Notes under the pieces: model-generated
The model's database searches: none
What the model was told of the DNA's origin: nothing
The model's input: only the letters and a program-made list of their open reading frames with translations
Made by a program: the position numbers and the translations under genes
Part shown: piece after piece, positions 35,140-47,273 of the stretch
How the letters are laid out: every line of letters begins with the position of its first letter
How positions within the stretch are numbered: the first letter of the stretch is position 1
Source of the DNA: Helichrysum umbraculigerum
Lineage: Eukaryota > Streptophyta > Magnoliopsida > Asterales > Asteraceae
NCBI GenBank assembly: GCA_949592205.1
Contig: CATIUR010000001.1
Span: 70,661,559-70,725,558 of the forward strand
Direction: 5' to 3'
DNA: 64,000 nucleotides

Positions 35140-37906
35140 ATATATATACATACACGTATACGATTCGTTCAAATCGTATAAGACTACAATTGTACAAACA
35201 TACGGACGTTGGTAAAACAATTATTAAATAATGTGGAATTATTTAATTACTTCAACAACTACTTTACATTATATTTATAATATAACGGAAACGTACATTT
35301 TTAATCAAAACGCCATCGAATTCTCCGAAAACTCGACCAACCGACAAAACAAAACAAAGTTATATTTTATAACTTAACAACAAGTATTTTGGTAAAATAT
35401 TTCAACTAAATTATCGCTTAATATCTCGTATTTTAAAACGTATAATTAAACGCGTACAAAATTATTTTAACGTTTAAACGACCGGGGAAACGAACACCGC
35501 ACGGGGCGCGAACACGAGGATACGAAAAATGGTGAGATCCACACTTGGTGGACCCCACCAAACCGGCCAAGGTCAAAGGGGGACAACCCCCCCCCCCATG
35601 TTTTCTTTTTCTTTTTCACTCAACCTCACTCTCACACTCAACTCTCTTCTCTCTCTCTCTCTCAATCGGTTACTCTCTCTCTCTCTAAACCACCACCCTC
35701 AAAAACACCATAAAAACACCATTAAAACACCTCGAAGGCTAGGCTCGTTTTGGAGAAAAGTGATCACGAGAACGAGGGCTACAACTTCATCTTTTCGGTT
35801 TCTCGATCCGACAACTTTGTAAGTTTTCCGGCGACTCGAAACTTTTCCGATTACAATTATTTTGCTAGATTATTGTTCCCCTAGTTTCGTAATGTCCAAA
35901 TATATAATTTAAACTTGATTTCGGAACATTGTCGGTTTTGGTCACTTTTAAGAAAACGACACCACAAACACTAAAAACGACAACCAATAATTTTTATGAA
36001 CTCTTTGTAACATACTAGAACTTGTGTAAAAGTTTCGGGTCAAACCGAGGTCGTTTGACCCCAAAAATCGAACCCCAAAAACGTAACAGCCTTGTGTTGC
36101 GTCAGACCAAAAATCTATGAGACACAAGGCTTGTGTCACATAGAAGCTATAAGACACAAGCGTTGTGTCGCATAAAACATAAGACACAAGGGTTGTGTCG
36201 CATATTGTGTCGCATTAAGTTGCATCCATGAGACACAAGGCTTGTGTCGCATGACAACCATAAGACACAAGCGTTGTGTCGCATCATACATAAGACACAA
36301 GCGTTGTGTCGCATCAGACATAAGATACAAGCACTGTGTCGCATTTAGTGTCGCAAAAACCCAAAAACATAAGCCAAAAACATTCTAAGTGTTTAAAAAT
36401 CACTTTTCAACAACCAAATCAAATACGATACGATTATACATGAAAATACTATACTTTTGGAACTATACACAAATACTCGAATACGTACAAGATTATACTT
36501 AACTGAACGTGAGATTTCACTCACACACACGAGACTGCACTCAAAAATACTTAGGAGATTACACTCCAACGAACTTAAACTTGTACAACTACACGGGATT
36601 GCACCCAATGCGAACTTATGAGTTCACTCCAAATACTTACTTGTGGGATTACACGCTAACTGATACGAACTTACACTCGAACACATACGAGATTTCACCC
36701 GTACACTTGGGGATTACACCCACTCGGATTTACATTACTTAAACGTTACACGTTACAATACAAACATACTTGACAACTATACGATTACAACAAATACATA
36801 ATAATAATAGATGAGATTATTATTATACGCCGATACCAACGGGCCGTACAACTTTTCTACAAATTACGAATTACAAACAAATACAAACGTACAAACAACA
36901 AATGGACATTAACTAGTTTGGGAACAACTAGCATGGATACCTTACAAGTATTCCATTTACTTACTAAACCTTATGCGTATTAGGACGCTAAGGGTTGCTA
37001 GTTCGGGATACTACTCTGCTTGCTTACTGCATTGTTTGTTAGACTCAGGTGAGTCTTACAGCCCCTATTTTACTGTTTTATACTCAGGGGTGAGATACAT
37101 TACTTGTTTTACATGAGCACACCGTTTTACTTACTTACTAGCCGTATACAAACTACAAACTTACTGATACAACTGTTGCATGAGTTTTCGACTAATCCAC
37201 TGAAGGCCTCCTTAATCGTAGTTGTTAGTTATGGGATGAGCGCGAGTTTTAGTATATGGATCCATATGGGACTGACAATCCCCGCCCGGGGTAGCACGCA
37301 CTACCACGAACCGTTACTGTAGAAAAGGGCGTTTCTTACTCGTTACATATGAATGTTTTGGATTACATTCACGGGGGGCACTATACCTACTGTACGTTAA
37401 GCTTCAACTATGGTGGCTCGTGGCAACATAAACTTATGATTAGCATGACCTGCAATCATTACTGAGTGAACGATTAGTATGGCCTACGATCGTTACTCAC
37501 TGGCTAGTTAAACGATTTACCGAAACCAATACTACTTGTGTGTTCAAACTATTTACTACAAACCTGTGAGATTCACCAACCTTTTTGGTTGACCGTTTTA
37601 GTGATGTATTCTCAGGTACACAGCATCAGTAGGGATGCCCAACAGGATATGCTTATTAGCTCGAGTCGCATGCATTTACAAGCTTGGAGATTTTTATACA
37701 TTACTTTTGTACTAGTTGTTATGTATTAGAATCTCTAGGAATTTACTCGAAACTCGAGCTTGTATTTTGAACTACTTATGTATTAATGTAATAACTTTTC
37801 GAACGTCTCATTTAGAGTCGTTCACTGTATCCTTTGTGCTTGTGATTATTGATTAGTAACACCCAAAAACTCGCTTCCGCAAACCATCAAATTTGGTGTT
37901 GTTACA
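34971..37906 (+). repeat. 5' LTR of the gag-only Tekay element
   Basis: 2936 bp. It has a (TA)n tract (35069-35138), a CT-rich leader-like stretch (35610-35690), a seven-unit GACACAA/TTGTGTC palindrome array (36119-36350), a GAGATTNCAC-rich segment (36500-36730), and the conserved GGGACTGACAATCCCC block (37268-37283) shared with the other Tekay-type LTRs. Confidence 0.93.
36119..36350. repeat. GACACAA-NNN-TTGTGTC palindrome array in 5' LTR
   Basis: Seven units start near 36119, 36152, 36182, 36231, 36262, 36292 and 36321. Each has 7-bp arms around a three-base centre (GGC, GCG, GGG or GCA) followed by GCAT. Spacing is mostly 29-33 bp. The same array is in the 3' LTR from about 41524. Confidence 0.9.
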
Positions 37907-37909
37907 GAT

Positions 37910-37925
37910 TGGTATCAGAGCCTAA
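37910..37925 (+). promoter_or_regulatory. PBS of the gag-only Tekay element, initiator-Met
   Basis: TGGTATCAGAGCCTAA, three bases after the LTR. Canonical iMet primer site. Confidence 0.93.
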
Positions 37926-38978
37926 GGTTATAGTGAACTAGGTTGCATTTTGTGGGCCTAGACTATCACCATTAGGCAGTATTCCTCATTAGGTATAACT
38001 GGTTCAGGAATTACAGCATACAAGTTTAATTTAACATAGCCTGATCAACTATGTACAATTAAATGAAGATGATGTGAGTTCTGAAAGGGGTTATGTTGAA
38101 CCGGAATACAATAGCTGACTCTGACCTCGAGAGAACCGGGACTTTTACTTGATTGTGCTAGACACACACTAGGCGGTTATGTGATATATATATATACATA
38201 CATAGGCCTCTTTCCCCGATACGATACTCTCTCTCGACTACTGCGAAATTCATTTTTCAACTTACATCAAACGAACGACAACTCGATTCTCGTCGTTCCA
38301 TCCTTACTCGACTTTTATGAATTCACAAATACCGACATACTTCCAAAGGTCTCGACTACATACTACTCTATAGGCTATTATATACTGAAGGTATAGGGAT
38401 AGGCCTTGTCCGATGATATTTTGTTTACCACCCACACCATTATAACTGACAAACATAGCTACTTCAACATCTTTCGATATGAAGATCGGGACTTTGTTTT
38501 CATTCGCTACTCCTACCTAATTCTACGTTTATAACATTCTACAATGTACACCACTGTACCGTTAGGTGTATCCTAGGAAAAACATTTCCAACAAATTTCA
38601 ACATGCTTTTACCCTGGAACTTTTCATAACTTCTGTTTTTGAACAGTTTTTGTTAAACAAAAATTCCAAAACTTTGTCGCTGACCATAATTTCAACCGAA
38701 CCATTTTCAACTCAAGTTTTCATCAGACTTCAAATTTTGCAACCGACTTTCATCGTCAAAATTTTATAACAAGCATATTTCTATCAAACAAGTTACAAAA
38801 TTTCTTACAAAATGTTTTATAAAATTTTCAGAATTTCCAAAACCGTATAAACTTACTTATAGTACACAACTTTAAACAAATTTCAAACTTTGGCGTAGTT
38901 CTCTGAACTTACTAAATCATCACCATCATAATTTTTGTTCAAACCCTCACATGTTCTTTATTTGTTGTTTCAAGGAAC
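37926..38978 (+). other. 5' leader of the gag-only Tekay element
   Basis: About 1 kb, no convincing ORF. Its first 250 bp and its A/T-rich last third are homologous to the LARD internal region. It ends TTATTTGTTGTTTCAAG|GAAC just before the gag ATG, a plausible 3' splice site. Confidence 0.6.
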
Positions 38979-40243
38979 ATGCCTCCTCGACGACAAGTCA
39001 CGCTTAGTGAAGCCGAAATCGCGGGTCTGATTGCCCGTAGTGTAGCCCAAGCCTTAGCTGTCCGAGCAACCACTCCTGGTAGCAAAGATACGGCTAACAA
39101 TACACCACCACCCAAAACCTGCACCTACAAGGACTTCCAGAACTGCAAACCCTTGAGCTTTCAAGGCACTGAAGGAGCAATCGGTCTAATACGATGGATC
39201 GAGAAAATCGAATCAGTGTTCCTCATCTGCAACTGCACGGAAGAGGATAAAGTCAAGTTCGCCGCCAGCACTTTTTCTGACACCGCCCTTACCTGGTGGA
39301 ACACCTATGCTCAGACTGTGAGTGTTGCCAATGCTTACAAACTACAGTGGGATGAACTGAAGAATATGCTGAGGGGCGAGTACTGCCCAAGAGATGAACT
39401 GAAACAACTAGAAGTGGAATTTTGGAACCACAAAATGCAAGGTGACGACATCACCAGTTACACCAACCGCTTTCACCAACTGGCACTTCTATGCCCATCC
39501 ATGGTTGATCCTGAGTATAAGAGGATCGAGAAATACGTCGATGGACTTCCTGACAAACTCCAAGACCTGGTAACCTCATCCAAACCGGGTACTATTCAGA
39601 ACGCCATTCGCATGGCCCATGAATTAACGGCCAACTCTGTTCGCCGTGGCGCAACTCCTGCCCCATCTGCAAACAAACGCAAATGGAAGCCAATCCCCAC
39701 TCATCCAACCCTACCTCTGACAAAAAGCCTGCAACTGTCAATGCCAACGACTTGAAGGCTTATAAGGGGAAGAAGCCTTACTGTTCCACATGCAGTATGC
39801 ATCATAATGGCTCTTGTCCCTGCACCAACTGCAAGAAATTCGGGCATCTGGCCAAAGACTGCCGAAACAACCCTGCTGGTACCGATACTGCTGCACCCAA
39901 GACCTGCTATGAGTGCAACGGTACAGGGCACTTCAGAAAGGACTGCCCAAAGGTAAAGGCGGGAACCAACTTCGCGAAAGGAAGAGCTTATGTAATTAAC
40001 GCTAGGGAGGATGACCCGAACCCGAGACTTTGTGATTTGCTCAACCCGGGTATGCACATTTCTAGATTACCCGAACTGCTTTACAACTTATGTAGATTGC
40101 CTTGCATTCTATGTACTTTCCTAGATCCTAAGTACACAATAGGATTAGGAAACGACCGACCACTTGAACCCCGACAGCGCAATTTGTATTGCACTTTAAA
40201 TACAGGAAACAAACTTCCCTCCCAAACACCTCACACTGGTTGA
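38979..40243 (+). pseudogene. Tekay-type gag with one frameshift, followed directly by the 3' region
   Basis: Gag packages element RNA into virus-like particles. The first frame (ATG 38979 to 39755) holds the retrotransposon gag domain: KDFQNCKPLSFQGTEGAIGL, WIEKIESVFLICNC, DTALTWWNTY, LKNMLRGEYCP, MVDPEYKRIEKYVDGLP. A frame change at about 39690 leads into the second frame, with two zinc knuckles, CSTCSMHHNGSCPCTNCKKF/GHLAKDC and CYECNGTGHFRKDC. The protein continues GRAYVINAREDDPN, where autonomous relatives enter protease, but here it runs into unrelated sequence and stops at 40243. The break in homology marks the internal deletion of pol. The frameshift lies in a low-complexity Lys/Pro region. 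Confidence 0.88.
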
Positions 40244-40389
40244 GACCGGGAACTCGAACACTTTCACTTGATTCTCAACTGACCATGTCCCGTGGACAAA
40301 TGGTCGATACTCTTTACCAACTTTCCCAAACGATACCGATTACTACTTCGAACAAATTTCGGGACGAAATTCTCCTAACAAGGGGAGAA

Positions 40390-40484
40390 TGTAACAACCC
40401 CAAAATTAGGGCCAATTTAAAATTTCCCTAATTACGTGTTTACTACTTGTATTTAATATGAAATAGGATTAAATACGTTATTTA

Positions 40485-40552
<68 letters not shown>

Positions 40553-43313
40553 TGATATATATATACACGTATACGATTCGTTCAAATCGTATAAGACTAC
40601 AATTGTACAAACATACGGACGTTGGTAAAACAATTATTAAATAATGTGGAATTATTTAATTACTTCAACAACTACTTTACATTATATTTATAATATAACG
40701 GAAACGTACATTTTTAATCAAAACGCCATCGAATTCTCCGAAAACTCGACCAACCGACAAAACAAAACAAAGTTATATTTTATAACTTAACAACAAGTAT
40801 TTTGGTAAAATATTTCAACTAAATTATCGCTTAATATCTCGTATTTTAAAACGTATAATTAAACGCGTACAAAATTATTTTAACGTTTAAACGACCGGGG
40901 AAACGAACACCGCACGGGGCGCGAACACGAGGATACGAAAAATGTTGAGATCCACACTTGGTGGACCCCACCAAACCGGCCAAGGTCAAAGGGGGACAAC
41001 CCCCCCATGTTTTCTTTTTCTTTTTCACTCAACCTCACTCTCACACTCAACTCTCTTCTCTCTCTCTCTCAATCGGTTACTCTCTCTCTCTCTAAACCAC
41101 CACCCTCAAAAACACCATAAAAACACCATTAAAACACCTCGAAGGCTAGGCTCGTTTTGGAGAAAAGTGATCACGAGAACGAGGGCTACAACTTCATCTT
41201 TTCGGTTTCTCGATCCCACAACTTTGTAAGTTTTCCGGCGACTCGAAACTTTTCCGATTACAATTATTTTGCTAGATTATTGTTCCCCTAGTTTCGTAAT
41301 GTCCAAATATATAATTTAAACTTGATTTCGGAACATTGTCGGTTTTGGTCACTTTTAAGAAAACGACACCACAAACACTAAAAACGACAACCAATAATTT
41401 TTATGAACTCTTTGTAACATACTAGAACTTGTGTAAAAGTTTCGGGTCAAACCGAGGTCGTTTGACCCCAAAAATCGAACCCCAAAAACGTAACAGCCTT
41501 GTGTTGCGTCAGACCAAAAATCTATGAGACACAAGGCTTGTGTCGCATAGAAGCTATAAGACACAAGCGTTGTGTCGCATAAAACATAAGACACAAGGGT
41601 TGTGTCGCATATTGTGTCGCATTAAGTTGCATCCATGAGACACAAGGCTTGTGTCGCATGACAACCATAAGACACAAGCGTTGTGTCGCATCATACATAA
41701 GACACAAGCGTTGTGTCGCATCAGACATAAGACACAAGCACTGTGTCGCATTTAGTGTCGCAAAAACCCAAAAACATAAGCCAAAAACATTCTAAGTGTT
41801 TAAAAATCACTTTTCAACAACCAAATCAAATACGATACGATTATACATGAAAATACTATACTTTTGGAAGTATACACAAATACTCGAATACGTACAAGAT
41901 TATACTTAACTGAACGTGAGATTTCACTCACACACACGAGACTGCACTCAAAAATACTTAGGAGATTACACTCCAACGAACTTAAACTTGTACAACTACA
42001 CGGGATTGCACCCGATGCGAACTTATGAGTTCACTCCAAATACTTACGTGTGGGATTACACGCTAACTGATACGAACTTACTCTCGAACACATACGAGAT
42101 TTCACCCGTACACTTGGGGATTACACCCACTCGAATTTACATTACTTAAACATTACACGTTACAATACAAACATACTTGACAACTATACGATTACAACAA
42201 ATACATAATAATAATAGATGAGATTATTATTATACGCCGATACCAACGGGCCGTACAACTTTTCTACAAATTACGAATTACAAACAAATAAAAACGTACA
42301 AACAACAAATTGACATTAACTAGTTTGGGAACAACTAGCATGGATACCTTACAAGTATTCCATTTACTTACTAAACCTTATGCGTATTAGGACGCTAAGG
42401 GTTGCTAGTTCAGGATACTACTTTGCTTGCTTACTGCATTGTTTGCTAGACTCAGGTGAGTCTTACAGCCCCTATTTTACTGTTTTATACTCAGGGGTGA
42501 GATACATTACTTGTTTTACATGAGCACACCGTTTTACTTACTTACTAGCCGTATACAAACTACAAACTTACTGATACAACTGTTGCATGAGTTTTCGACT
42601 AATCCACTGAAGGCCTCCTTAATCATAGTTGTTAGTTATGGGATGAGCGCGAGTTTTAGTATATGGATCCATATGGGACTGACAATCCCCGCCCGGGGTA
42701 GCACGCACTACCATGAACCGTTACTGTAGAAACGGGCGTTTCTTACTCGTTACATATGAATGTTTTGGATTACATTCACGGGGGGCACTATACCTACTGT
42801 ACGTTAAGCTTCAACTATGGTGGCTCGTGGCAACATAAACTTATGATTAGCATGACCTGCAATCATTACTGAGTGAACGATTAGTATGGCCTACGATCGT
42901 TACTCACTGGCTAGTTAAACGATTTACCGAAACCAATACTACTTGTGTGTTCAAACTATTTACTACAAACCTGTGAGATTCACCAACCTTTTTGGTTGAC
43001 CGTTTTAGTGATGTATTCTCAGGTACACAGCATCAGTAGGGATGCCCAGCAGGATATGCTTATTAGCTCGAGTCGCATGCATTTACAAGCTTGGAGATTT
43101 TTATACATTACTTTTGTACTAGTTGTTATGTATTAGAATCTCTAGGAATTTACTCGAAACTCGAGCTTGTATTTTGAACTACTTATGTATTAATGTAGTA
43201 ACTTTTCGAACATCTAATTTAGAGTCGTTCATTCTATCCTTTGTGCTTGTGATTATTGATTAGTAACACCCAAAAACTCGGTTCCGCAAACCATCAAATT
43301 TGGGGGTGTTACA
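40390..43313 (+). repeat. 3' LTR of the gag-only Tekay element
   Basis: 2924 bp, colinear with the 5' LTR. Length differences lie in the (TA)n tract (40488-40551), a C-run near 41000 and a CT-repeat. The palindrome array is at about 41524-41757 and the conserved block at 42675-42690. Confidence 0.93.
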
Positions 43314-44345
43314 CATGGTAATAACGATCGCAAAAATAATTAAAGCAAACATGTTTAATTAAAATAGATAAGGATAGAGATAACCGAGATTAATAAGCGA
43401 GAAGGAATAGACTTGAATTAATGAGCGTAACTTCAAGCGTACACCAAAGATTACAACACGTTCCTAGCTTTCTTTCTACTCTAAACAAAGTAATAAACTA
43501 ATCTAATGCTAAATTTAAAGTAAGAAAGTAGAATGAGAAAGTAAGAAAGTGATATGACTAGTGCATATGGGACTTCAAGGTGCAAGTTACAAATGAACCA
43601 AAAGCCTCCTATTTATAGGTGAGCTTTGGCTCACATTAGCACAAGTTGGCCTTGAGGTGCATGTTAGAAAGCTTGCCAAAAGTGGTATGTACCATACGAA
43701 AAGTAGGCGAACCGGGTACCGTACAACACGAAAAGTGGCCGCACCAGGTACCAAAAGTTACCAAAAACGGAAACCGGGATGGGAGCAGGGTGGCCGGCGC
43801 CGCCCTTGGTGTAGCCGGCGGCGGTGGGCCCACCCCCGCCCCGTTGCGCGGTCTTTTGCTTCGTTTCTCGATTCGTGCGTGTTTTCTTCGTTATACGTCC
43901 ATTTGCGTTGATTCTTTTTTTGTTGGATTCGTAATTCAAAAAAGAAGATTTTGACATAGGATAGGTCCTGAGATGAGGTCCCTAGCTCCAGATATTGCGT
44001 ACGGATCATTTGGATCTTCCGACGGGCGCGAAATCCTCATTTTTTACCCGTTTCAGTTGATTCTTCTTCTGTTGGAGTTTTGAAAACGAACATCTTGGAA
44101 ATAATGGATGTTGGTGAGGGGCACTTTGGTCTTGAAATCTCGTTTTTATGCCTTGAATCTTCAAACGTGTGTGGAATCTTCGTCTCACATCCGTTTTACT
44201 TGATTTTTATCGTGCAACCTCGTTTTGACCATCTTGGCATAATGTTACTGATTTGTGTTGTTTTTGAGTTAATATGCCAAGAATCGTTCCAGAATGAGAG
44301 AGATATCGGTAGTAAAAACGTGACTTTTTACGCGATATCAATATC

Positions 44346-45416
44346 CTTCGGACTTGATGGAGACTTTAGGTTCAGAATAGCTTTGATCTGTTCTGGGCTA
44401 GCTTCTATCCCTCTCTTGGTCACCATATATCCCAAGAATTTTCCTGCCCCCACTCCAAAGTGGCATTTAGCAGGATTAAGCTTCATGTTGTATTGATCCA
44501 GGATGTCAAAGGCCACCTTAAGATCCTGAAGATGATCCTCAGTTTTCTTTGACTTTACTACCATATCATCGATGTATACTTCCATTGTGCTTACCAATTG
44601 GTCTTTGAACATCATGTTGACTAGCCTTTGATATGTTGCACCTGCATTTTTAAGACCAAAAGGCATAGCAACATAACAATAGATACCTATGGGGGTTATG
44701 AAGGCTGTGTCTTCCTGGTCTGAGGGTTCCATCTGGATTTGTTGAAATCCTGATGAAGCATCCATGAAGGTTAGGATCTCATGCCCAGCTGTAGCATCCA
44801 CCATTGAATCTATATGAGGCAATGGAAAAGGATCCTTTGGGCAGGCTTTATTGAGATCCGTGTAATCCACAGACACTCTCCATTTCCCATTCTTCTTTTG
44901 TACCACCACCACATTTGCCAACCATCTCGGAAATTTTACTTCCCTTATCATGCCAGCAGCAAGTAGTATTTCAACATCTGCCTGGATAATAGCATTCCTT
45001 TCCAGCGCAAATTTTCTTCTCTTTTGTTGAACCGGCCTGAAACTGCTATCAATTCCAAGTTTGTGAGTTATAATATTCTTAGATATACCTGTCATATCCT
45101 CTGGATTCCATGCAAAAGTTGATTTCCTTTGATTTAACAATTTCATTAGATCCTGTTCAAGATCCTTTGGGATCACTGATCCTATAAGCACTTTTTCTTC
45201 AGGATCCTTTGAGTCAAGCGGCATTTCTTTGACGTCCTGTTCCCTTGTATCTAGTACATCCCATGCCTTATTTTTTAATTGCTATGCTGACGAAGGCTTG
45301 GCAGTAGACTTCATCGATGTTGTATAACAATCCTTCGCTTCCTGTTGGTCACTGCTGATCTTGACCACTCCCCATGGAGTTGGCAGTTTGACGCATTGAT
45401 GATACGTCGATGGTAC
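44346..45416 (-). pseudogene. Tat-type pol, reverse transcriptase part
   Basis: The frame enters from the solo-LTR TSD at 45412-45416, passes a TAG stop near 45285, then is open. Motifs in order: AWNPEDMTGI, THKLGIDSSFRPVQQKRRKF, VVVQKKNGKWRVSVDYTDLN, KACPKDPFPLPHID, FMDASSGFQQI, FGLKNAGATYQR, catalytic YIDDMVVKS (YXDD), NPAKCHFGV and GKFLGYMVTKRGIE. These are the classical gypsy RT blocks. It ends at SPSSPKDI, where the Athila-type solo LTR has inserted; coding resumes at 33532. The enzyme would be inactive because of stops and the insertion. Confidence 0.93.
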
Positions 45417-46517
45417 TGTTTTGGTCAAAAATTACTAAAAGAAATTAAGTGATCAAAAATTAGTTTGTGAGGTCAGGTGTAAAAATTACTATCAAGATAA
45501 TTACGCCTTTACACGATTATCTCTATTAGTAAGTCAATATTTCGTGTTAAAAAGATTGATTAAATCCGTGGATCCTTGTTGAACAAACGTTTTAATATCT
45601 AAGTTCGAGTATAAATTAAAGATAATGACAATGTCGACGATAAAAATGTGAACAGAATGCTATGGAAGCAATATAAATGACAAGTAAATAAATTTGACAC
45701 GATGATATACGAGGAAAGCCCTTGATCAAGGTTGATCGCCGGCACAAAACCTCGGGAAGGATCAAATGATCCTTGCCTTTGTTAATCTTATAAAAATGAA
45801 AGTAATTGATTACAAACTAAGAGCACAAGGATGATCGGCTAAGTGAATTTGTGTGTGATTTTAGCTAAGTGTTGATGAAATAATCGTAAAAGAAAGAAAT
45901 AACAGAGTGTTTGTGTGTTTTTCAGCTGTGAGTAGTGAGTAAACGTTAACCTAATCGATCACCCAAGCCTCGTTTAAATACTAAGAGCGTTTAACAATAA
46001 TTCCGAAATATCAGGGATCCTCCGAGGAATGATGAAGACTCCCAACTTCTCTTTTGACTCTATTCCGCACGTGTGACTGACTTCGTCTTCTCCAAATCGT
46101 ATCAAAGCCCAGCCACATAATCCGGAGCATATCTCATTAACGCGTATCGCATATGACCTGGTCAATACTCAAAGAAAATAAACACGTTAATCGGCTCGTG
46201 ATCCTGAACTAATACGGGTTCAGGATCCTGAACTATGTGTATTCCAGAATAAACTTAGGATCCTCACTTAAGGATCCTCCACGCTCAGTATCCTGCACAA
46301 TTATATTAGATGAATATATCCTGACCAGGATCCTGCAAGATAAATAATAACAATATATCCAGGATCCTTACCTATATCCTTGATCCTGAAAACAGACTCA
46401 AAAACTATCATTACCCTGAGATACGAATATAAAATATAAACGACTTTCATACCTGCAAGACGTACATATGATGCTAATTAGGATCCTGCAAAGGTTAGTA
46501 AAAATCTACCCACAACA
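45417..46517 (-). mobile_element. Solo LTR of the Tat family nested in the Tat element
   Basis: 1101 bp, starting TGTTTTGGTC and ending CACAACA, same orientation as its host. The TSD is imperfect: ggtac (45412-45416) versus gatac (46518-46522), one substitution. Host coding reads KAV before it and STYHQCVKLPTPWG after it, so exactly this segment was inserted between protease and RT. It differs noticeably from the host LTRs, so it is another subfamily member. Confidence 0.9.
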
Positions 46518-46522
46518 GATAC

Positions 46523-47268
46523 CGCTTTCATATCATGCAACCATGGTCTTCCTAGAATAATGTTATAGCTTGACAGACAATCCATAGCACAGAACTTTTG
46601 AATGGAGTTTACCCCTTCAATGTAAATCGGCAACTTGATATCACCAACTGTATTCTTTGCTTCTCCACTGAATCCTACCAATACAGTGGATCTTGAGGTG
46701 ATCTCCGATTCTGGAATACCCATTCTTTTCAAGGTCTCCAGACGAATGATGTTGACTGAGCTTCCTCCATCGATCAGGATCCTTCGCACAAAATGATTGG
46801 CAACATAGAGAGTGATAACCAAACCGTCATGGTGAGGATCCTGAACTTCTTCCAAATCATCCTCATCAAATGCTATAACATTCTCATCTTTCTTCATGGA
46901 AGTCCTTGTTAGTTTATATGGCTTTTCTGATTTGGATTCCCTTGTGTGCCTCTTTGCTGCAGAATAAGAAGTGCCACATATATCAGAGCCACCAGAAATA
47001 AAATTGATTACCTTGGCGTCTGAAGGTGGGGATCCTGCTCTAGTAGGGATCCTGCGATTATCCTGAGACTCAGGATCCTGAACTATGTCATGATCCTTTG
47101 CGTGATCCTTCTTTTTCCCAAGCAAGTCCTTCAAGTATCCTTTGTTGAGCAAATGACTGATCTCTTTCCGGAGAGCTATGCAATTCTCAGTTATGTGGCC
47201 AAAATCCTCATGGTACGCACACCATTTAGATTTATCCTTCCATGCATAAGACTTATCACTCTTCTTCG
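46523..47268 (-). pseudogene. Tat-type gag C-terminus and aspartic protease
   Basis: Resumes after the Athila-type element with PKKSDKSYAWKDKSK, then the knuckle WCAYHEDFGHITENC (CX2HX4HX4C, the variant typical of Tat gag), LRKEISHLLNKGYLK, a linker, and the protease with RRILIDGGSSVNIIRLETLK (D-G-G-S; Tat proteases often have DGGS instead of DTGA) and SSYNIILGRPWLHDMKAV. The frame is open throughout this piece. It ends at the TSD of the nested Tat solo LTR. Confidence 0.92.
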
Positions 47269-47273
47269 GCCAT

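Larger units (their letters stand above)
34971..43313 (+). mobile_element. Gag-only Tekay-type retrotransposon (TR-GAG-like)
   Basis: TSD catgg (34966-34970, 43314-43318), LTRs 34971-37906 and 40390-43313, iMet PBS (37910-37925), PPT AAGGGGAGAA (40380-40389), ends TGTAACAACCCC...GGTGTTACA. The 2.5-kb interior encodes only gag; protease, RT, RNase H and integrase are absent. The sequence before the PPT (CAAATTTCGGGACGAAATTC) and the gag type indicate the Tekay/Del chromovirus lineage. Such gag-only elements are known as TR-GAGs and must borrow pol. LTRs are about 99% identical by eye, so this is a recent insertion and the family was mobile despite lacking pol. Confidence 0.93.
33533..44340 (-). 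mobile_element. Solo LTR of an Athila-type element, split by a gag-only Tekay element
   Basis: TSD atatc (33528-33532 and 44341-44345) in the RT coding sequence, LTR ends TGTTATTGCTG...GCGATATCA. Without the nested element (34971-43313 plus TSD) it is about 2.46 kb, matching the LTRs of 47274-61438 (2.47-2.50 kb). It is clearly more diverged from those two than they are from each other. No internal sequence remains, so LTR-LTR recombination has removed the body. It contains one copy of the CTACCTTCGGTCGTT block (about 34785) that is duplicated in the other copies. Confidence 0.9.

Noticed and set aside
36136..36344. Cys/Arg/His-rich minus-strand ORFs (also 41522-41751)
   Set aside because: Translation of the GACACAA/TTGTGTC palindrome array.
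36119..36350. CRISPR-like array (palindromic repeats with about 30-bp spacing)
   Set aside because: Plant LTR context, spacers are largely similar to each other, an identical copy lies in the other LTR, and no cas genes are present.
43646..44009. Overlapping GC-rich ORFs on both strands near the end of the solo Athila-type LTR (similar at 49108 and 60820)
   Set aside because: Chance frames in a GC-rich minisatellite of the LTR, with different products in the three LTR copies.
44080..44496. 138-residue plus-strand ORF spanning the LTR end and RT
   Set aside because: Half lies in LTR and half antisense to reverse transcriptase; no independent support.
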